A DNA stretch of 64,000 nt from positions 1,488,001 to 1,552,000 of the forward strand of contig NZ_CP108381.1 of the NCBI RefSeq assembly GCF_035956715.1, given 5' to 3'. The notes beneath the pieces were generated by a model, which saw only the letters and a list, made by a program, of their open reading frames with translations, made no database searches and was not told where the DNA came from. Shown in pieces: positions 1 to 8,516 of the stretch (position 1 is its first letter; each line of letters begins with the position of its first letter). The DNA comes from Nocardia sp. NBC_01329. GTDB lineage: Bacteria; Actinomycetota; Actinomycetes; Mycobacteriales; Mycobacteriaceae. The translations under genes were made by a program, and so were the position numbers.

Positions 1-1
1 G

Positions 2-1627
2 CTGACCATTCGCAACACCAAGCTGATGGATACCCTGAAGGAAGCGCGGCAGCAACTCGTCGCGTTGCGCGAGGAGGTCGACCGGCTCGGTCAGCCGCCC
101 AGCGGCTACGGGATTCTGATCGGTGTGTACGAGGATCAGACCGTCGACGTGTTCACCTCCGGCCGCAAGATGCGATTGACCTGCTCGCCGAATATCGATA
201 CCACGACCCTGGCCTACGGCCAGACCGTCCGCCTCAACGAGGCGCTGACAGTGGTCGAGGCCGGAATGTTCGACGCGATCGGGGAGATCGGCACCCTACG
301 GGAGATCCTCGACGGAGGCCGGCGCGCGCTCGTCATCGGGCATGCCGACGAGGAGCGGGTGGTCTGGCTGTCCGGGCCCCTGTCCAAACTCGCCGACGCC
401 GACGATCTGGAGGATCCGGATTCCCCGATCCGCAAATTGCGGCCGGGTGATTCCCTGCTGGTCGACACCAAGGCCGGGTTCGCGTTCGAACGCATCCCCA
501 AGGCCGAGGTCGAGGATCTGGTGCTGGAGGAGGTGCCCGACGTCGGTTACGAGGACATCGGCGGTCTCGGCCGGCAGATCGAGCAGATCCGCGATGCCGT
601 GGAGTTGCCGTTCCTGCACAAGGATCTTTTCCGCGAATACGCGCTGCGCCCGCCCAAGGGTGTGTTGCTCTATGGTCCGCCCGGCTGCGGTAAGACGTTG
701 ATCGCCAAAGCGGTGGCGAATTCGCTGGCCAAGAAGATCGCCGAGGCGCGCGGGGAGGATGCCAAGGAAGCGAAGTCCTACTTCCTCAACATCAAGGGTC
801 CCGAGCTGCTGAACAAGTTCGTGGGAGAGACCGAACGCCATATCCGGATCATCTTCCAGCGCGCCCGGGAGAAGGCGTCGGAAGGTACGCCGGTGATCGT
901 GTTCTTCGACGAGATGGACTCGATCTTCCGGACCCGTGGTTCCGGTGTCTCCTCGGACGTGGAGACCACCGTGGTCCCGCAGCTGCTGAGCGAGATCGAC
1001 GGTGTGGAGGGGCTGGAGAACGTCATCGTCATCGGCGCTTCCAACCGCGAGGACATGATCGACCCTGCGATTCTGCGGCCGGGCCGGTTGGACGTGAAGA
1101 TCAAGATCGAGCGGCCGGATGCCGAATCCGCGCAGGACATCTTCTCGAAGTACCTCACCGAAGGGCTACCTCTGCACGCCGATGATCTCGAGGAGTTCAA
1201 GGGCGACAAGGTGGCCTGCATCCGCGCCATGATCGAACGGGTCGTGGACCGCATGTACGCCGAAAGCGAGGACAACCGCTTCCTGGAGGTCACCTACGCC
1301 AACGGTGACAAGGAGGTCCTGTACTTCAAGGACTTCAACTCCGGTGCCATGATCCAGAACATCGTGGACCGGTCCAAGAAGTACGCCATCAAGGCGGTGC
1401 TCGATACCGGCAATCCGGGTCTGCGGATCCAGCATCTCTACGATTCGATCCAGGACGAGTTCTCCGAGAACGAGGACCTGCCCAACACCACGAATCCGGA
1501 TGACTGGGCCCGTATCTCGGGTAAGAAGGGTGAGCGGATCGTCTATATCCGCACGCTGGTCACCGGGAAGAACGCCAGTGCCAGCCGGGCGATCGATACC
1601 GAATCGAATACCGGCCAGTACCTGTAA
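2..1627 (+). CDS. mpa: Proteasome-associated AAA ATPase Mpa/ARC (5' end outside window)
   Basis: Hexameric AAA+ unfoldase that recognises pupylated proteins and threads them into the 20S proteasome in the cytosol. The reading frame is open from the first complete codon of the window, so the N-terminal coiled coil is cut; the first ATG in the window (26) is internal. Visible in order: end of the coiled coil (AARQQL-type helix), the OB-fold interdomain around [12 protein letters not shown], Walker A GPPGCGKT (nt 674-697), Walker [11 protein letters not shown] (about nt 895-925), the arginine-finger region ending in LRPGRLD, and the C-terminal GQYL tail that docks on PrcA rings. Near-identical to the mycobacterial protein through the last 500 residues. 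It ends at a strong terminator and is about 9.7 kb from dop, farther than in mycobacteria. Confidence 0.97.
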   Translation: MTIRNTKLMDTLKEARQQLVALREEVDRLGQPPSGYGILIGVYEDQTVDVFTSGRKMRLTCSPNIDTTTLAYGQTVRLNEALTVVEAGMFDAIGEIGTLREILDGGRRALVIGHADEERVVWLSGPLSKLADADDLEDPDSPIRKLRPGDSLLVDTKAGFAFERIPKAEVEDLVLEEVPDVGYEDIGGLGRQIEQIRDAVELPFLHKDLFREYALRPPKGVLLYGPPGCGKTLIAKAVANSLAKKIAEARGEDAKEAKSYFLNIKGPELLNKFVGETERHIRIIFQRAREKASEGTPVIVFFDEMDSIFRTRGSGVSSDVETTVVPQLLSEIDGVEGLENVIVIGASNREDMIDPAILRPGRLDVKIKIERPDAESAQDIFSKYLTEGLPLHADDLEEFKGDKVACIRAMIERVVDRMYAESEDNRFLEVTYANGDKEVLYFKDFNSGAMIQNIVDRSKKYAIKAVLDTGNPGLRIQHLYDSIQDEFSENEDLPNTTNPDDWARISGKKGERIVYIRTLVTGKNASASRAIDTESNTGQYL

Positions 1628-1641
1628 AAGCCGGCACGATC

Positions 1642-1678
1642 ACCGAGGCCGCGCTTCCGCCGGAAGCGCGGCCTCGGT
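1642..1678 (+). terminator. Intrinsic terminator after mpa
   Basis: A perfect 17-bp inverted repeat (arms 1642-1658 and 1662-1678, loop GCC) starts 15 bp after the mpa stop. There is no clear U tract, as is usual in actinobacteria. Confidence 0.75.
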
Positions 1679-1833
1679 CGTGTGGCGGTACCTCCGTGGA
1701 CGTATCCCGGGTACTCCGCAATGGGCAGCGCCCGCCGGACATCGCGTACCCGGAATCCTCCGGGAGGTGGATGCCGCCGTATCCCGGACGCGGCTATGTT
1801 CCGGGGTCCGGCTCACGAAGACCAGGAGTGCCC

Positions 1834-3372
1834 GTGACCACGAAGACCGACACCGTCGCGCCGCCGTCGGAGCCATCCCGCGATCGTCCCTTCGCCACAG
1901 GTCCGGTCTTCGGCGTCGTCGCGGTGGCCGCCGTCGTCCTGGTGCTCTCGGCCACCCGCTACGGCTATTTCGGGGACGAACTGTACTTCCTGGCCGCGGG
2001 TCGACGGTTGTCGTTCGGTTATGCCGATCAAGGTCCGGTACTACCTCTGCTCGCGGCGCTCGCCGATACCTTCGCACCAGGTTCTCTGGTGGCACTGCGA
2101 TTGCCGGCGATCGTCGTCACGGTGACGGCGGTGATGATCAGTGCCCTGATCGCGCGGGAGCTCGGCGGCGGCCGGGGTGCCCAGGTCCTCACGGCGGTGG
2201 GATACGCGACCTCGCCGTTCCTGCTCATGCAGGCCAAGAACCTGTCCACCAACGCCATCGATTCCGCGCTGTGGGTACTGATCACCTGGCTGGTGGTGCG
2301 TTGGGTCCGGACCCGCCGGGATGGGCTCCTACTGGCCGCCGGAGTCGTCACCGCGATAGATATGCAGGTCAAATGGCTGATCCCGTTCTTCTGGGTGGCT
2401 GTGGCAATCAGTGCCCTGGTATTCGGCCCTCGGGAACTTCTGCGCCGACCGCTGCTGTGGGCGGGTGGTCTGATCGTGCTCGCGGCCTCGATCCCCTCGC
2501 TGCTCTGGCAGGCCGACCACGGCTGGCCCCAGCTCGGCCTCGGCGCGGTGGTCCGCGGGGAGCAGCAGGCGACCGGCGGTCCGGTCACGTTCGTCCCGCT
2601 GGTGGTGCTCATCGCGGGTGCACTCGGCGCGGTGCTGCTGTGCTACGGCCTCTGGGCGTTGTTGCGGCACGAAGGGCTTCGCCCGTACCGTTTTCTGGGC
2701 GTGTCCACGGTGCTACTGCTGTTCGTGTTCCTGGTCTCCGGTAGCCGTATCTATTATCTGGCCGGGATGTACGGCACGGTGTTCGCCGCCGGAGCTGTCG
2801 CCTCGGTGTCGGCGGCCCGGCGCATCGGATCGCGGCGGCGCCGGCGCGTGCTCCTCGGATCGGGGGCGGGCCTGGTCGCGTTGTCGCTCGTGCTGATCGC
2901 CGGATCCACCCCCTGGCAGGATCCCGGTGATATCGCCCCGCCCGCGAACGATTCCGAGGCCGCGATGAAAATCGGACTGTTCGGTGAATTCGGTTGGCCC
3001 GAACTCGCGGCGGCGGTAATGGCCGCCCATCGATCACTGACACCCGCGGAGCAGGCGCGGTCGGCGGTGATCACGGAGAGTTACTGGCAGGCAGGAGCAT
3101 TGGATCAGCTCGCCCGCACGGAACTACCCGAGATACACAGCCCGGCACGTGGCTTCGGGTATTTCGGCGCACCCGCCGATTCGGCCACCGTCATGGTGTG
3201 TGTCGGTGGTGCGGAGGACCGGCTGCGTGCTCAGTTCGCGACCCTGCAACCGATCGGGCACGTCGACACTCGGCTCGGCTTTCTCGGCAACACCCGCGAT
3301 GTCACCTTGTGGAAATGTGCCCAGCCCCGGCGCCCGTGGGCGCAGGTGTGGCCGGAATGGATGCATCTGTAG
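1834..3372 (+). CDS. GT-C family glycosyltransferase (ArnT/PMT-like)
   Basis: Integral membrane glycosyltransferase of about 512 residues, related to the ArnT/dolichyl-phosphate-mannose type that moves a sugar from a polyprenyl phosphate donor to an extracytoplasmic acceptor. The first loop carries the acidic motif GYFGDELYFL followed by GYADQGPVLP, the position where this family has its catalytic Asp/Glu and a DQPP-like signature. About 10-11 hydrophobic segments follow (residues ~20-360), then a soluble C-terminal domain. GTG at 1834 is chosen because AGGAG lies 7 bp upstream; a longer open frame reaches 1696 but has no ribosome site. The ArsC-like gene begins 18 bp downstream and may be co-transcribed. 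The acceptor cannot be told from sequence. Confidence 0.85.
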   Translation: MTTKTDTVAPPSEPSRDRPFATGPVFGVVAVAAVVLVLSATRYGYFGDELYFLAAGRRLSFGYADQGPVLPLLAALADTFAPGSLVALRLPAIVVTVTAVMISALIARELGGGRGAQVLTAVGYATSPFLLMQAKNLSTNAIDSALWVLITWLVVRWVRTRRDGLLLAAGVVTAIDMQVKWLIPFFWVAVAISALVFGPRELLRRPLLWAGGLIVLAASIPSLLWQADHGWPQLGLGAVVRGEQQATGGPVTFVPLVVLIAGALGAVLLCYGLWALLRHEGLRPYRFLGVSTVLLLFVFLVSGSRIYYLAGMYGTVFAAGAVASVSAARRIGSRRRRRVLLGSGAGLVALSLVLIAGSTPWQDPGDIAPPANDSEAAMKIGLFGEFGWPELAAAVMAAHRSLTPAEQARSAVITESYWQAGALDQLARTELPEIHSPARGFGYFGAPADSATVMVCVGGAEDRLRAQFATLQPIGHVDTRLGFLGNTRDVTLWKCAQPRRPWAQVWPEWMHL

Positions 3373-3390
3373 CGGACTACGCTCGCTGCC

Positions 3391-3756
3391 ATGAGCACTC
3401 CCGAAACCGAGATCTGGCACAACCCGCGCTGTACCAAGAGCCGGGCCGCCCTGGCGCACCTGGATGCCGCCGGAATCGAGTATTCGGTCCGCCGGTATCT
3501 CGAGGATCCGCCGACCGGAGTGGAGATCCGCGCAGCGCTCGACCGCCTCGGCGCACAACCCTGGGATATCACCCGTACGGGCGAGAACATCGCGAAGGAA
3601 CTGGGTATGGCCGGTTGGGGCCGGACCGATGCCGACCGGGACCGTTGGATCGGAGCGCTCGCCGAGCATCCGCAGCTCATCCAGCGCCCCATCGTGTTCA
3701 CCGCCGGTGGTGCGGTGGTCGCCCGCGACGAGGATGCCCTGGATTCGCTGGGTTGA
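3391..3756 (+). CDS. ArsC/Spx family arsenate reductase-like protein
   Basis: Small cytosolic thioredoxin-fold protein (121 residues) of the glutaredoxin-coupled ArsC family. The N-terminal motif HNPRCTKSR holds the single catalytic Cys, and the later QRPIVF segment supplies the conserved Arg that binds oxyanion in ArsC. Length fits the family. It follows the glycosyltransferase at 18 bp and has no arsenic genes (arsR, arsB) nearby, so an arsenate role is a family inference; many such actinobacterial proteins have unknown substrates. Confidence 0.85.
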   Translation: MSTPETEIWHNPRCTKSRAALAHLDAAGIEYSVRRYLEDPPTGVEIRAALDRLGAQPWDITRTGENIAKELGMAGWGRTDADRDRWIGALAEHPQLIQRPIVFTAGGAVVARDEDALDSLG

Positions 3757-3918
3757 GCCCGCTCCCGTTTGCGCGCGCGTAGCTCATGCGCGTGCCATGG
3801 CGACCCTGACATCGGCCGATATCCCGCACCGGGTTCCGCGGTACCGGACCGTGCCCGGAGCACCGGCAGGTTCGCCGCCGGTGCCGTACAGCCACCGGCC
3901 CGGCGGTAGTGTCGGCTC

Positions 3919-4596
3919 ATGAAAGTTGAACTGCGGCACAATCCGTCGTCGACGGTTGCCCGGTGTGTCCTCGCGGGTGATGAACCGGTCCGGGTGGAAT
4001 CCGGTGCCATGGTGGCGCATTCGGCGGGAGTGACGCTCGAGGCCAAGGCCGAGGGCGGCATCCTGGCCGGTTTGAAGCGTTCGATGCTGTCGGGTGAGTC
4101 CTTCTTCGTCTCCACTTTCACCGCACCGCAAGAGGGCGGCTGGGTAGATGTGGCGCCGTCGCTCCCCGGGGACATGCTGGCATTGCAGGTCGCGCCGGAT
4201 CGGCCGTATTTCATCAGTCGTGGGGGCTGGATCGCGAATTCCTCCGGCGTGCAGGTGGAGAGCAAATGGGGCGGTTTCGCCAACCTGTTCGGCGGTGAGG
4301 GCGGTTTCGGTTTGCGCGCGTCCGGACAGGGGGAGGTCGCGGTCGGTGTCTTCGGCGCCATCGATGTCATCGACCTTGCTCCCGATGAACCGGTCACCAT
4401 CGATACCGGCCATGTGGTGGCCTACGACCTGTCGATCCGGTTCACCGTCCGGCGCGCGGTCTCCGGTCGCTCGCTGCAGTCTCTGAAATCCGGTGAGGGC
4501 CTGGTCTTCGATTTCGTCGGCCCCGGGCGGGTCCTGCTACAGACCCGTAACCCCAGCGCGTTCGCCTCTTGGACGGCATCGGTTTCCTCAGGATAG
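3919..4596 (+). CDS. AIM24/TIGR00266 family protein
   Basis: A 225-residue protein of the AIM24 (TIGR00266) family, which is predicted all-beta and whose function is not established. Seen here: N-terminal MKVELRHNPSSTVARCVLAG, a repeated glycine/serine beta pattern (GGILAGLKRSMLSGESFF), and the typical LQSLKSGEGLVFDFVGPG near the C-terminus. No signal peptide or transmembrane helix. It ends against a decayed minus-strand reductase fragment. It stands alone with a 160-bp upstream gap. Confidence 0.85.
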   Translation: MKVELRHNPSSTVARCVLAGDEPVRVESGAMVAHSAGVTLEAKAEGGILAGLKRSMLSGESFFVSTFTAPQEGGWVDVAPSLPGDMLALQVAPDRPYFISRGGWIANSSGVQVESKWGGFANLFGGEGGFGLRASGQGEVAVGVFGAIDVIDLAPDEPVTIDTGHVVAYDLSIRFTVRRAVSGRSLQSLKSGEGLVFDFVGPGRVLLQTRNPSAFASWTASVSSG

Positions 4597-4604
4597 AGCG
4601 GTGC

Positions 4605-4793
4605 TCTGGGCAGCAGCGGCGCCCCGCTGCGCAGGGTCACCGGCGCGATGGACACGATCACCTCCTTCAGCAGGCCGTGCTCGGCGAATTGCCCGGCCGG
4701 ATCCCCGCCGCCGACGATCCACAGATCCTTACCACCCGCCGCCTCGCCCGAGGCCGGCACCGGTTCCGGGTGAACCGCACATCGCCGTCGGTC
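4605..4793 (-). pseudogene. Remnant of a RibD_C/dihydrofolate reductase-family gene
   Basis: About 63 codons on the minus strand read GGKDLWIVGGGDPAGQFAEH and then GLLKEVIVSIAPV and RSGAPLLPR. This is the C-terminal core of the RibD_C/DHFR-like reductase family, including the NADPH-binding GGG. The N-terminal two thirds are missing: the sequence upstream on that strand is the end of the AraC-DinB gene. The C-terminal end stops against the stop codon of the AIM24 gene. No start codon or ribosome site makes it translatable as a whole protein, so I read it as a deletion remnant. Confidence 0.6.
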
Positions 4794-4801
4794 CGGTGAG
4801 G

Positions 4802-5728
4802 TCACGTCGAGCTGCGCTTTCGCAGCCAGTCGATCGGGTCGCCCCAACCGACTTTTTCTTCGGACGATTCGCTGTGCAGCCAGTACCGGATCTGCTGGCG
4901 CCGATAAGCGGCATAGCTGAGGACATGGGCGATCACACTGCCCAGGACGAAACTCTCGGGCGGATCACACAGCGCGTCGATGAGGGTGTCGCCCCATCCG
5001 CCCCGGCGATCGATCTCGCGCACCGTCTCCAGCCAGCGCGGCCCCACCTTGTCGAGCCGGGCCGTGAGCGCGGCCGGATCGTCCCCGGCGGGGGCCGGGG
5101 TATCGGCGCCGTCGATGGAGGCCAGCCAGACCTCTTTGCTTTGGATCAGGTGGTGCAGCATCGCGGCGATCGATTCCTCGGGACCGTCCCACGGCAGGAC
5201 GACGGCGCCGGCGGACCGGATCCGCCGGTACTGCTCGTCGGAGAGCCCGGACGCCGCTTCCAGGAGCAACCGGGTGTCCTCGAGATCGTGGTGCAGCAGC
5301 AGTGCGGTCGGGTCCATATCGGACCGTCCTTTCGGTTCGCCCTCGACCCACAGCGACATGGGCGGATGGAAATGGATCCCGTTCACCGAAGGCAGCCAGC
5401 GCGCGGCCCGGCCGGTCGGTGGCGGTGTCGCGCTCGGCGGATGGCCGAATGCGCGGGCGAAGGCCCGGCTGAATCCCTCCACACTGTCGTACCCGGCAGC
5501 GAAGGCCACCTCGGTCACCGATGCCCCTTTGCCGAGCTGCCAGCAGGCACGTTCGAGCAGGATCCGCCGGCGCAGCCCTACCGGAGACTCCCCGGTAGCG
5601 CGGCTGAACTGCCGGGAGAAATGGAACGGGGAAGCATAAGCGCCGGCCGCCATCTCCCCGAGTGTCGAGTTGTCCTCGTCGAGTACGGCGTCCAGCAGTT
5701 CCCGGAGACGGTCACGTCGGTTGCTCAC
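4802..5728 (-). CDS. AraC-type regulator fused to a DinB-like domain
   Basis: Two-domain protein, about 308 residues from the GTG at 5728. Residues ~1-105 are an AraC HTH pair (LGEMAAGAYASPFHFSRQF, then VTEVAFAAGYDSVEGFSRAF). Residues ~140-300 form a DinB-like four-helix domain (LLLHHDLEDTRLLL, AAMLHHLIQSKEVWLASIDG, VIAHVLSYAAYRRQQIRYWL). It follows the UvrA-like gene. An alternative GTG at 5797 overlaps that gene's stop codon as GTGA and would add 23 residues; I prefer 5728 because VSNRRDRLRELLDAVL is the usual start of the HTH domain. Probably an operon with the UvrA-like gene. The inducer is unknown. Confidence 0.85.
   Translation of the reverse strand: MSNRRDRLRELLDAVLDEDNSTLGEMAAGAYASPFHFSRQFSRATGESPVGLRRRILLERACWQLGKGASVTEVAFAAGYDSVEGFSRAFARAFGHPPSATPPPTGRAARWLPSVNGIHFHPPMSLWVEGEPKGRSDMDPTALLLHHDLEDTRLLLEAASGLSDEQYRRIRSAGAVVLPWDGPEESIAAMLHHLIQSKEVWLASIDGADTPAPAGDDPAALTARLDKVGPRWLETVREIDRRGGWGDTLIDALCDPPESFVLGSVIAHVLSYAAYRRQQIRYWLHSESSEEKVGWGDPIDWLRKRSST
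5710..5728 (+). repeat. 19-bp direct repeat, copy 1 (start of AraC-DinB gene)
   Basis: GGTCACGTCGGTTGCTCAC is identical to 8412-8430. Read on the minus strand it gives the first codons, VSNRRD, of the AraC-DinB gene. Confidence 0.85.
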
Positions 5729-5793
5729 TCGTAGAGTCTGGCCGCTGGGTGTCCGGAGGCGCTTGACCGATCTTGCGCAAGTCCGGTCGAAGG

Positions 5794-8430
5794 TCACTGC
5801 GAAGCGATAGACGGCCGTTGCGCGGACCCCGGCCGGACGACTCGCTCCGGCGCGGGGCCCGGTGTGTTCGCAGCCACCAACAGCGGTAGTCCTGCCGCAT
5901 ACCGCCGGAAGTAGCCGGCCGTAGGGGTGTCGGCCGTCGCGACGACCTCCGGGGGGCCGGTCGCCACCACCTCACCGCCGTCCGGCCCGGCTCCCGGGCC
6001 GAGATCGATGACCCAGTCCGCGGACGCGGCCACCGGGATATCGTGTTCGGCCACGACGACCGTGTTACCCGAATCCAGCAGCACATCGAGTGCATCCACC
6101 ACGCATTGGATATCGGACGGGTGCAGGCCGGACACGGGCTCGTCGAGAACGACGAGCCCGGCCTTACGGCTGGTGGCGCCACGTCGGATCGCGGAGGCCA
6201 GCTTCAGTCGCTGCGCCTCCCCGCCGGACAACTCCGTGGCGCTCTGCCCCAGGCGCAGATAACCGAGCCCGACCTGATCGAGCGCCTGCAAGATCTCCGC
6301 GAGCTGCCGCGGTCCGGGGAAAGCCTGTACGGCCTCGGCGACGGTCAGCTGAAGCACTTCGTCGATGGTGGATCCGCGGTATCGGATCTCCGCGGCCTCC
6401 GGCTTGTAGCGCCGGCCCTCGCATCCATCACACACCACCCACACGTCCGGCAGGAAGTGCATATCGACCAGCGTGCGGCCGTAACCGGTACATGCCTCGC
6501 AGCGACCGCCGCCCGCGGTATTGAAGCTGAACCACGAGGCATCTATCCCGCGTTCCCGCGCAACCTCGGTCTCGGCGAACAGCTTCCGGACGATATCGAA
6601 GGCTTTGCTGTAGGTGGCGGGGTTGGACCGCGGTGTCCGCCCCAGCGGTTCCTGATCGACGACGGCGACCCAGCCGAACCCGCTCAGGCCGGTGACCTGA
6701 CGCACCTGATCCGTCGCTGTCCCGGCGAGTGCGGCCTCCACGCCGGTACCCAACGCGCCGAGAAGACTGCTCTTCCCGCTGCCGCTCACCCCGGTCAGGC
6801 AGGTGAGCCGGCCTACCGGGAAGCGCACGAGGTCCGCCTTCACAGTGTGCGCACTCGGCCCGTGCAGGCACACCCAGCCGGTGTCGCCCCCGATCCGGCG
6901 CCGGGTCCGTCGCAGCCGCGGGCCCGAACCGGCCAGGTAACGCCCGGTGACCGACGCCGGGTGGGCGGCCACGTCGGCGGGAGTTCCGGCCACCAGAACC
7001 GTACCGCCGTGGCGGCCCGCGCCCGGCCCCAGATCGATCACCCAGTCGGTGCGCGCGATGAGTTCGGGATCGTGTTCGACCAGGAGCACCGTGTTACCGG
7101 CCGCGCGCAACTCCAGGGCGATATCGAGCAGGTGCGCCTTGTCCGCCGGATGCAGTCCGGTACCGGGCTCGTCCAGGACGAACACGATATCGCTCAACTC
7201 GGTGCCGAGTTGCGCGGCGAGCCGCGTGCGCTGCAACTCACCCCCGGACAGTGTCGCCGCGCTCCGCGAGAGCTGGAGGTGGGCGAGGCCGAGCCGGTCG
7301 AGGATTCCGAGCCGCCGGTCGAGGTCTTGCAGAAGCGGCTCGCCCGCTTCCCGCTGCCGGGTTTCCAGATCGCGCGTGAGGCGCTGTGCCCAGCCGCGCA
7401 CTTCCCGAATTTCCACCTCGACCAGATCGGGGTAGGTCAGCCCACCTATCCGGATCGACCCGGCAGTCCGGCCGTAGCCGCTGCCGCCGCAGGTCCGGCA
7501 GCGAAGCTTGCGCAGGTACGCCAGGTAGCGCTGTTTGGCAGCGGGGGTCCCGGCCTTGGCGAACACGCGCTCCACCTCGGCGAGTGCACCTCGTAGTGGC
7601 CGGCTCGACGTATAGGTCATCCGGGTCGTCTCGTGCTTGTTCGGAATCTCTACGGTCGCCGCGATTCTCTCCCCACCCGTGCCGTACAGCACGCAGCGGC
7701 GGAACTCCTCGGGCAGGGACCGCCACGGCCGAGCGAGATCGACCCCCCGCTTCTCCGCGAGTGCCGGTATGAACGCGTGTTCTCCGGAACGCCATTTCGC
7801 ATACCAGGGCGAGGCACCCTCGAACAGTGGAAGTTCCGGTCGGGTGATGATCAGGTCCTGCTGTGCCTGCCAGCGCCCGCCCACCCCGTGGCAGTCCGCG
7901 CAGCTTCCTTCCGGTGTGCTTCGATCGAAATGCGCAGTCGTCAGCGGCTCCCGCTCGCCTTCCTGCGCCGGCCCGGTGCCGATCGCCGGTAGACGCGAGT
8001 ACAGCAGTCCCAGATGCCCGTCGATACCGGTGAGCGTGGCCACCGTGGATCGCGGGTTGCGATTCAGGCGGCGCTGGTCGACCGCGAGCGTCGCTCCGAG
8101 TCCCAGGATACGGTCGACCTTCGGACGATTGCGCTGGGTGATGTACTGCCGAACGAAGGGCGAAAGCCCTTCCAGATATCGCAGCTGGGCCTCGCTGTGC
8201 AGGGTGTCGACCGCCAGCGAGGTCTTGCCGCTACCGCTCACCCCGGTGAAGGCGACGAGCCGCCCTTTGGGGATGGTCACCGATACATCGCGCAGGTTGT
8301 TGGTCCGCGCGCCCACGATCTCGATGGTGTCCTGAACCGTGCGAGCGAGGCGCGGTTGCGGGTGCACCGTGTTTTTTGCACCGGGATCGGTCTCTCGCGG
8401 GTTCCGGTGGTGGTCACGTCGGTTGCTCAC
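5794..8430 (-). CDS. UvrA-like ABC-F-type ATPase (drug-resistance UvrA paralogue)
   Basis: About 878 residues with two UvrA-type ABC ATPase halves. Seen: Walker A GVSGSGKTSLAVDTLH near the start, a zinc-finger pair CADCHG and CRTCGGSGYG, signature LSGGELQRTRLAAQL, Walker B VFVLDEPGTGLHP; second half Walker A GVSGSGKSSLLG, zinc finger CEACTGYGRT and CDGCEGRRY, signature ELSGGEAQRLKLAS, Walker B LVVLDEPVSGLHP. It is shorter than housekeeping UvrA (~950), like the UvrA paralogues of antibiotic producers (DrrC type) that protect DNA from intercalating drugs. GTG at 8430 (VSNRRDHHRN) is the furthest sensible start; the homologous core begins at VQDTIEIVGARTNNLRDV. Its stop overlaps the longer possible start of the AraC-DinB gene. 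Drug resistance is a family inference. Confidence 0.88.
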   Translation of the reverse strand: MSNRRDHHRNPRETDPGAKNTVHPQPRLARTVQDTIEIVGARTNNLRDVSVTIPKGRLVAFTGVSGSGKTSLAVDTLHSEAQLRYLEGLSPFVRQYITQRNRPKVDRILGLGATLAVDQRRLNRNPRSTVATLTGIDGHLGLLYSRLPAIGTGPAQEGEREPLTTAHFDRSTPEGSCADCHGVGGRWQAQQDLIITRPELPLFEGASPWYAKWRSGEHAFIPALAEKRGVDLARPWRSLPEEFRRCVLYGTGGERIAATVEIPNKHETTRMTYTSSRPLRGALAEVERVFAKAGTPAAKQRYLAYLRKLRCRTCGGSGYGRTAGSIRIGGLTYPDLVEVEIREVRGWAQRLTRDLETRQREAGEPLLQDLDRRLGILDRLGLAHLQLSRSAATLSGGELQRTRLAAQLGTELSDIVFVLDEPGTGLHPADKAHLLDIALELRAAGNTVLLVEHDPELIARTDWVIDLGPGAGRHGGTVLVAGTPADVAAHPASVTGRYLAGSGPRLRRTRRRIGGDTGWVCLHGPSAHTVKADLVRFPVGRLTCLTGVSGSGKSSLLGALGTGVEAALAGTATDQVRQVTGLSGFGWVAVVDQEPLGRTPRSNPATYSKAFDIVRKLFAETEVARERGIDASWFSFNTAGGGRCEACTGYGRTLVDMHFLPDVWVVCDGCEGRRYKPEAAEIRYRGSTIDEVLQLTVAEAVQAFPGPRQLAEILQALDQVGLGYLRLGQSATELSGGEAQRLKLASAIRRGATSRKAGLVVLDEPVSGLHPSDIQCVVDALDVLLDSGNTVVVAEHDIPVAASADWVIDLGPGAGPDGGEVVATGPPEVVATADTPTAGYFRRYAAGLPLLVAANTPGPAPERVVRPGSAQRPSIASQ
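8412..8430 (+). repeat. 19-bp direct repeat, copy 2 (start of UvrA-like gene)
   Basis: Identical to 5710-5728. On the minus strand it gives the first codons VSNRRD of the UvrA-like gene. Confidence 0.85.
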
Positions 8431-8516
8431 CCGCCGATTCTGCGCGATCGCGGCCGCGACGCGCATGACAGATTTTGCGCTGTCGCCCGGCACCACGCTC
8501 GTCTGCTGCGACGGGC

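Noticed and set aside
6043..7596. 517-codon plus-strand frame antisense to the UvrA-like gene
   Set aside because: Overlaps ABC motifs on the other strand; composition bias alone explains it.
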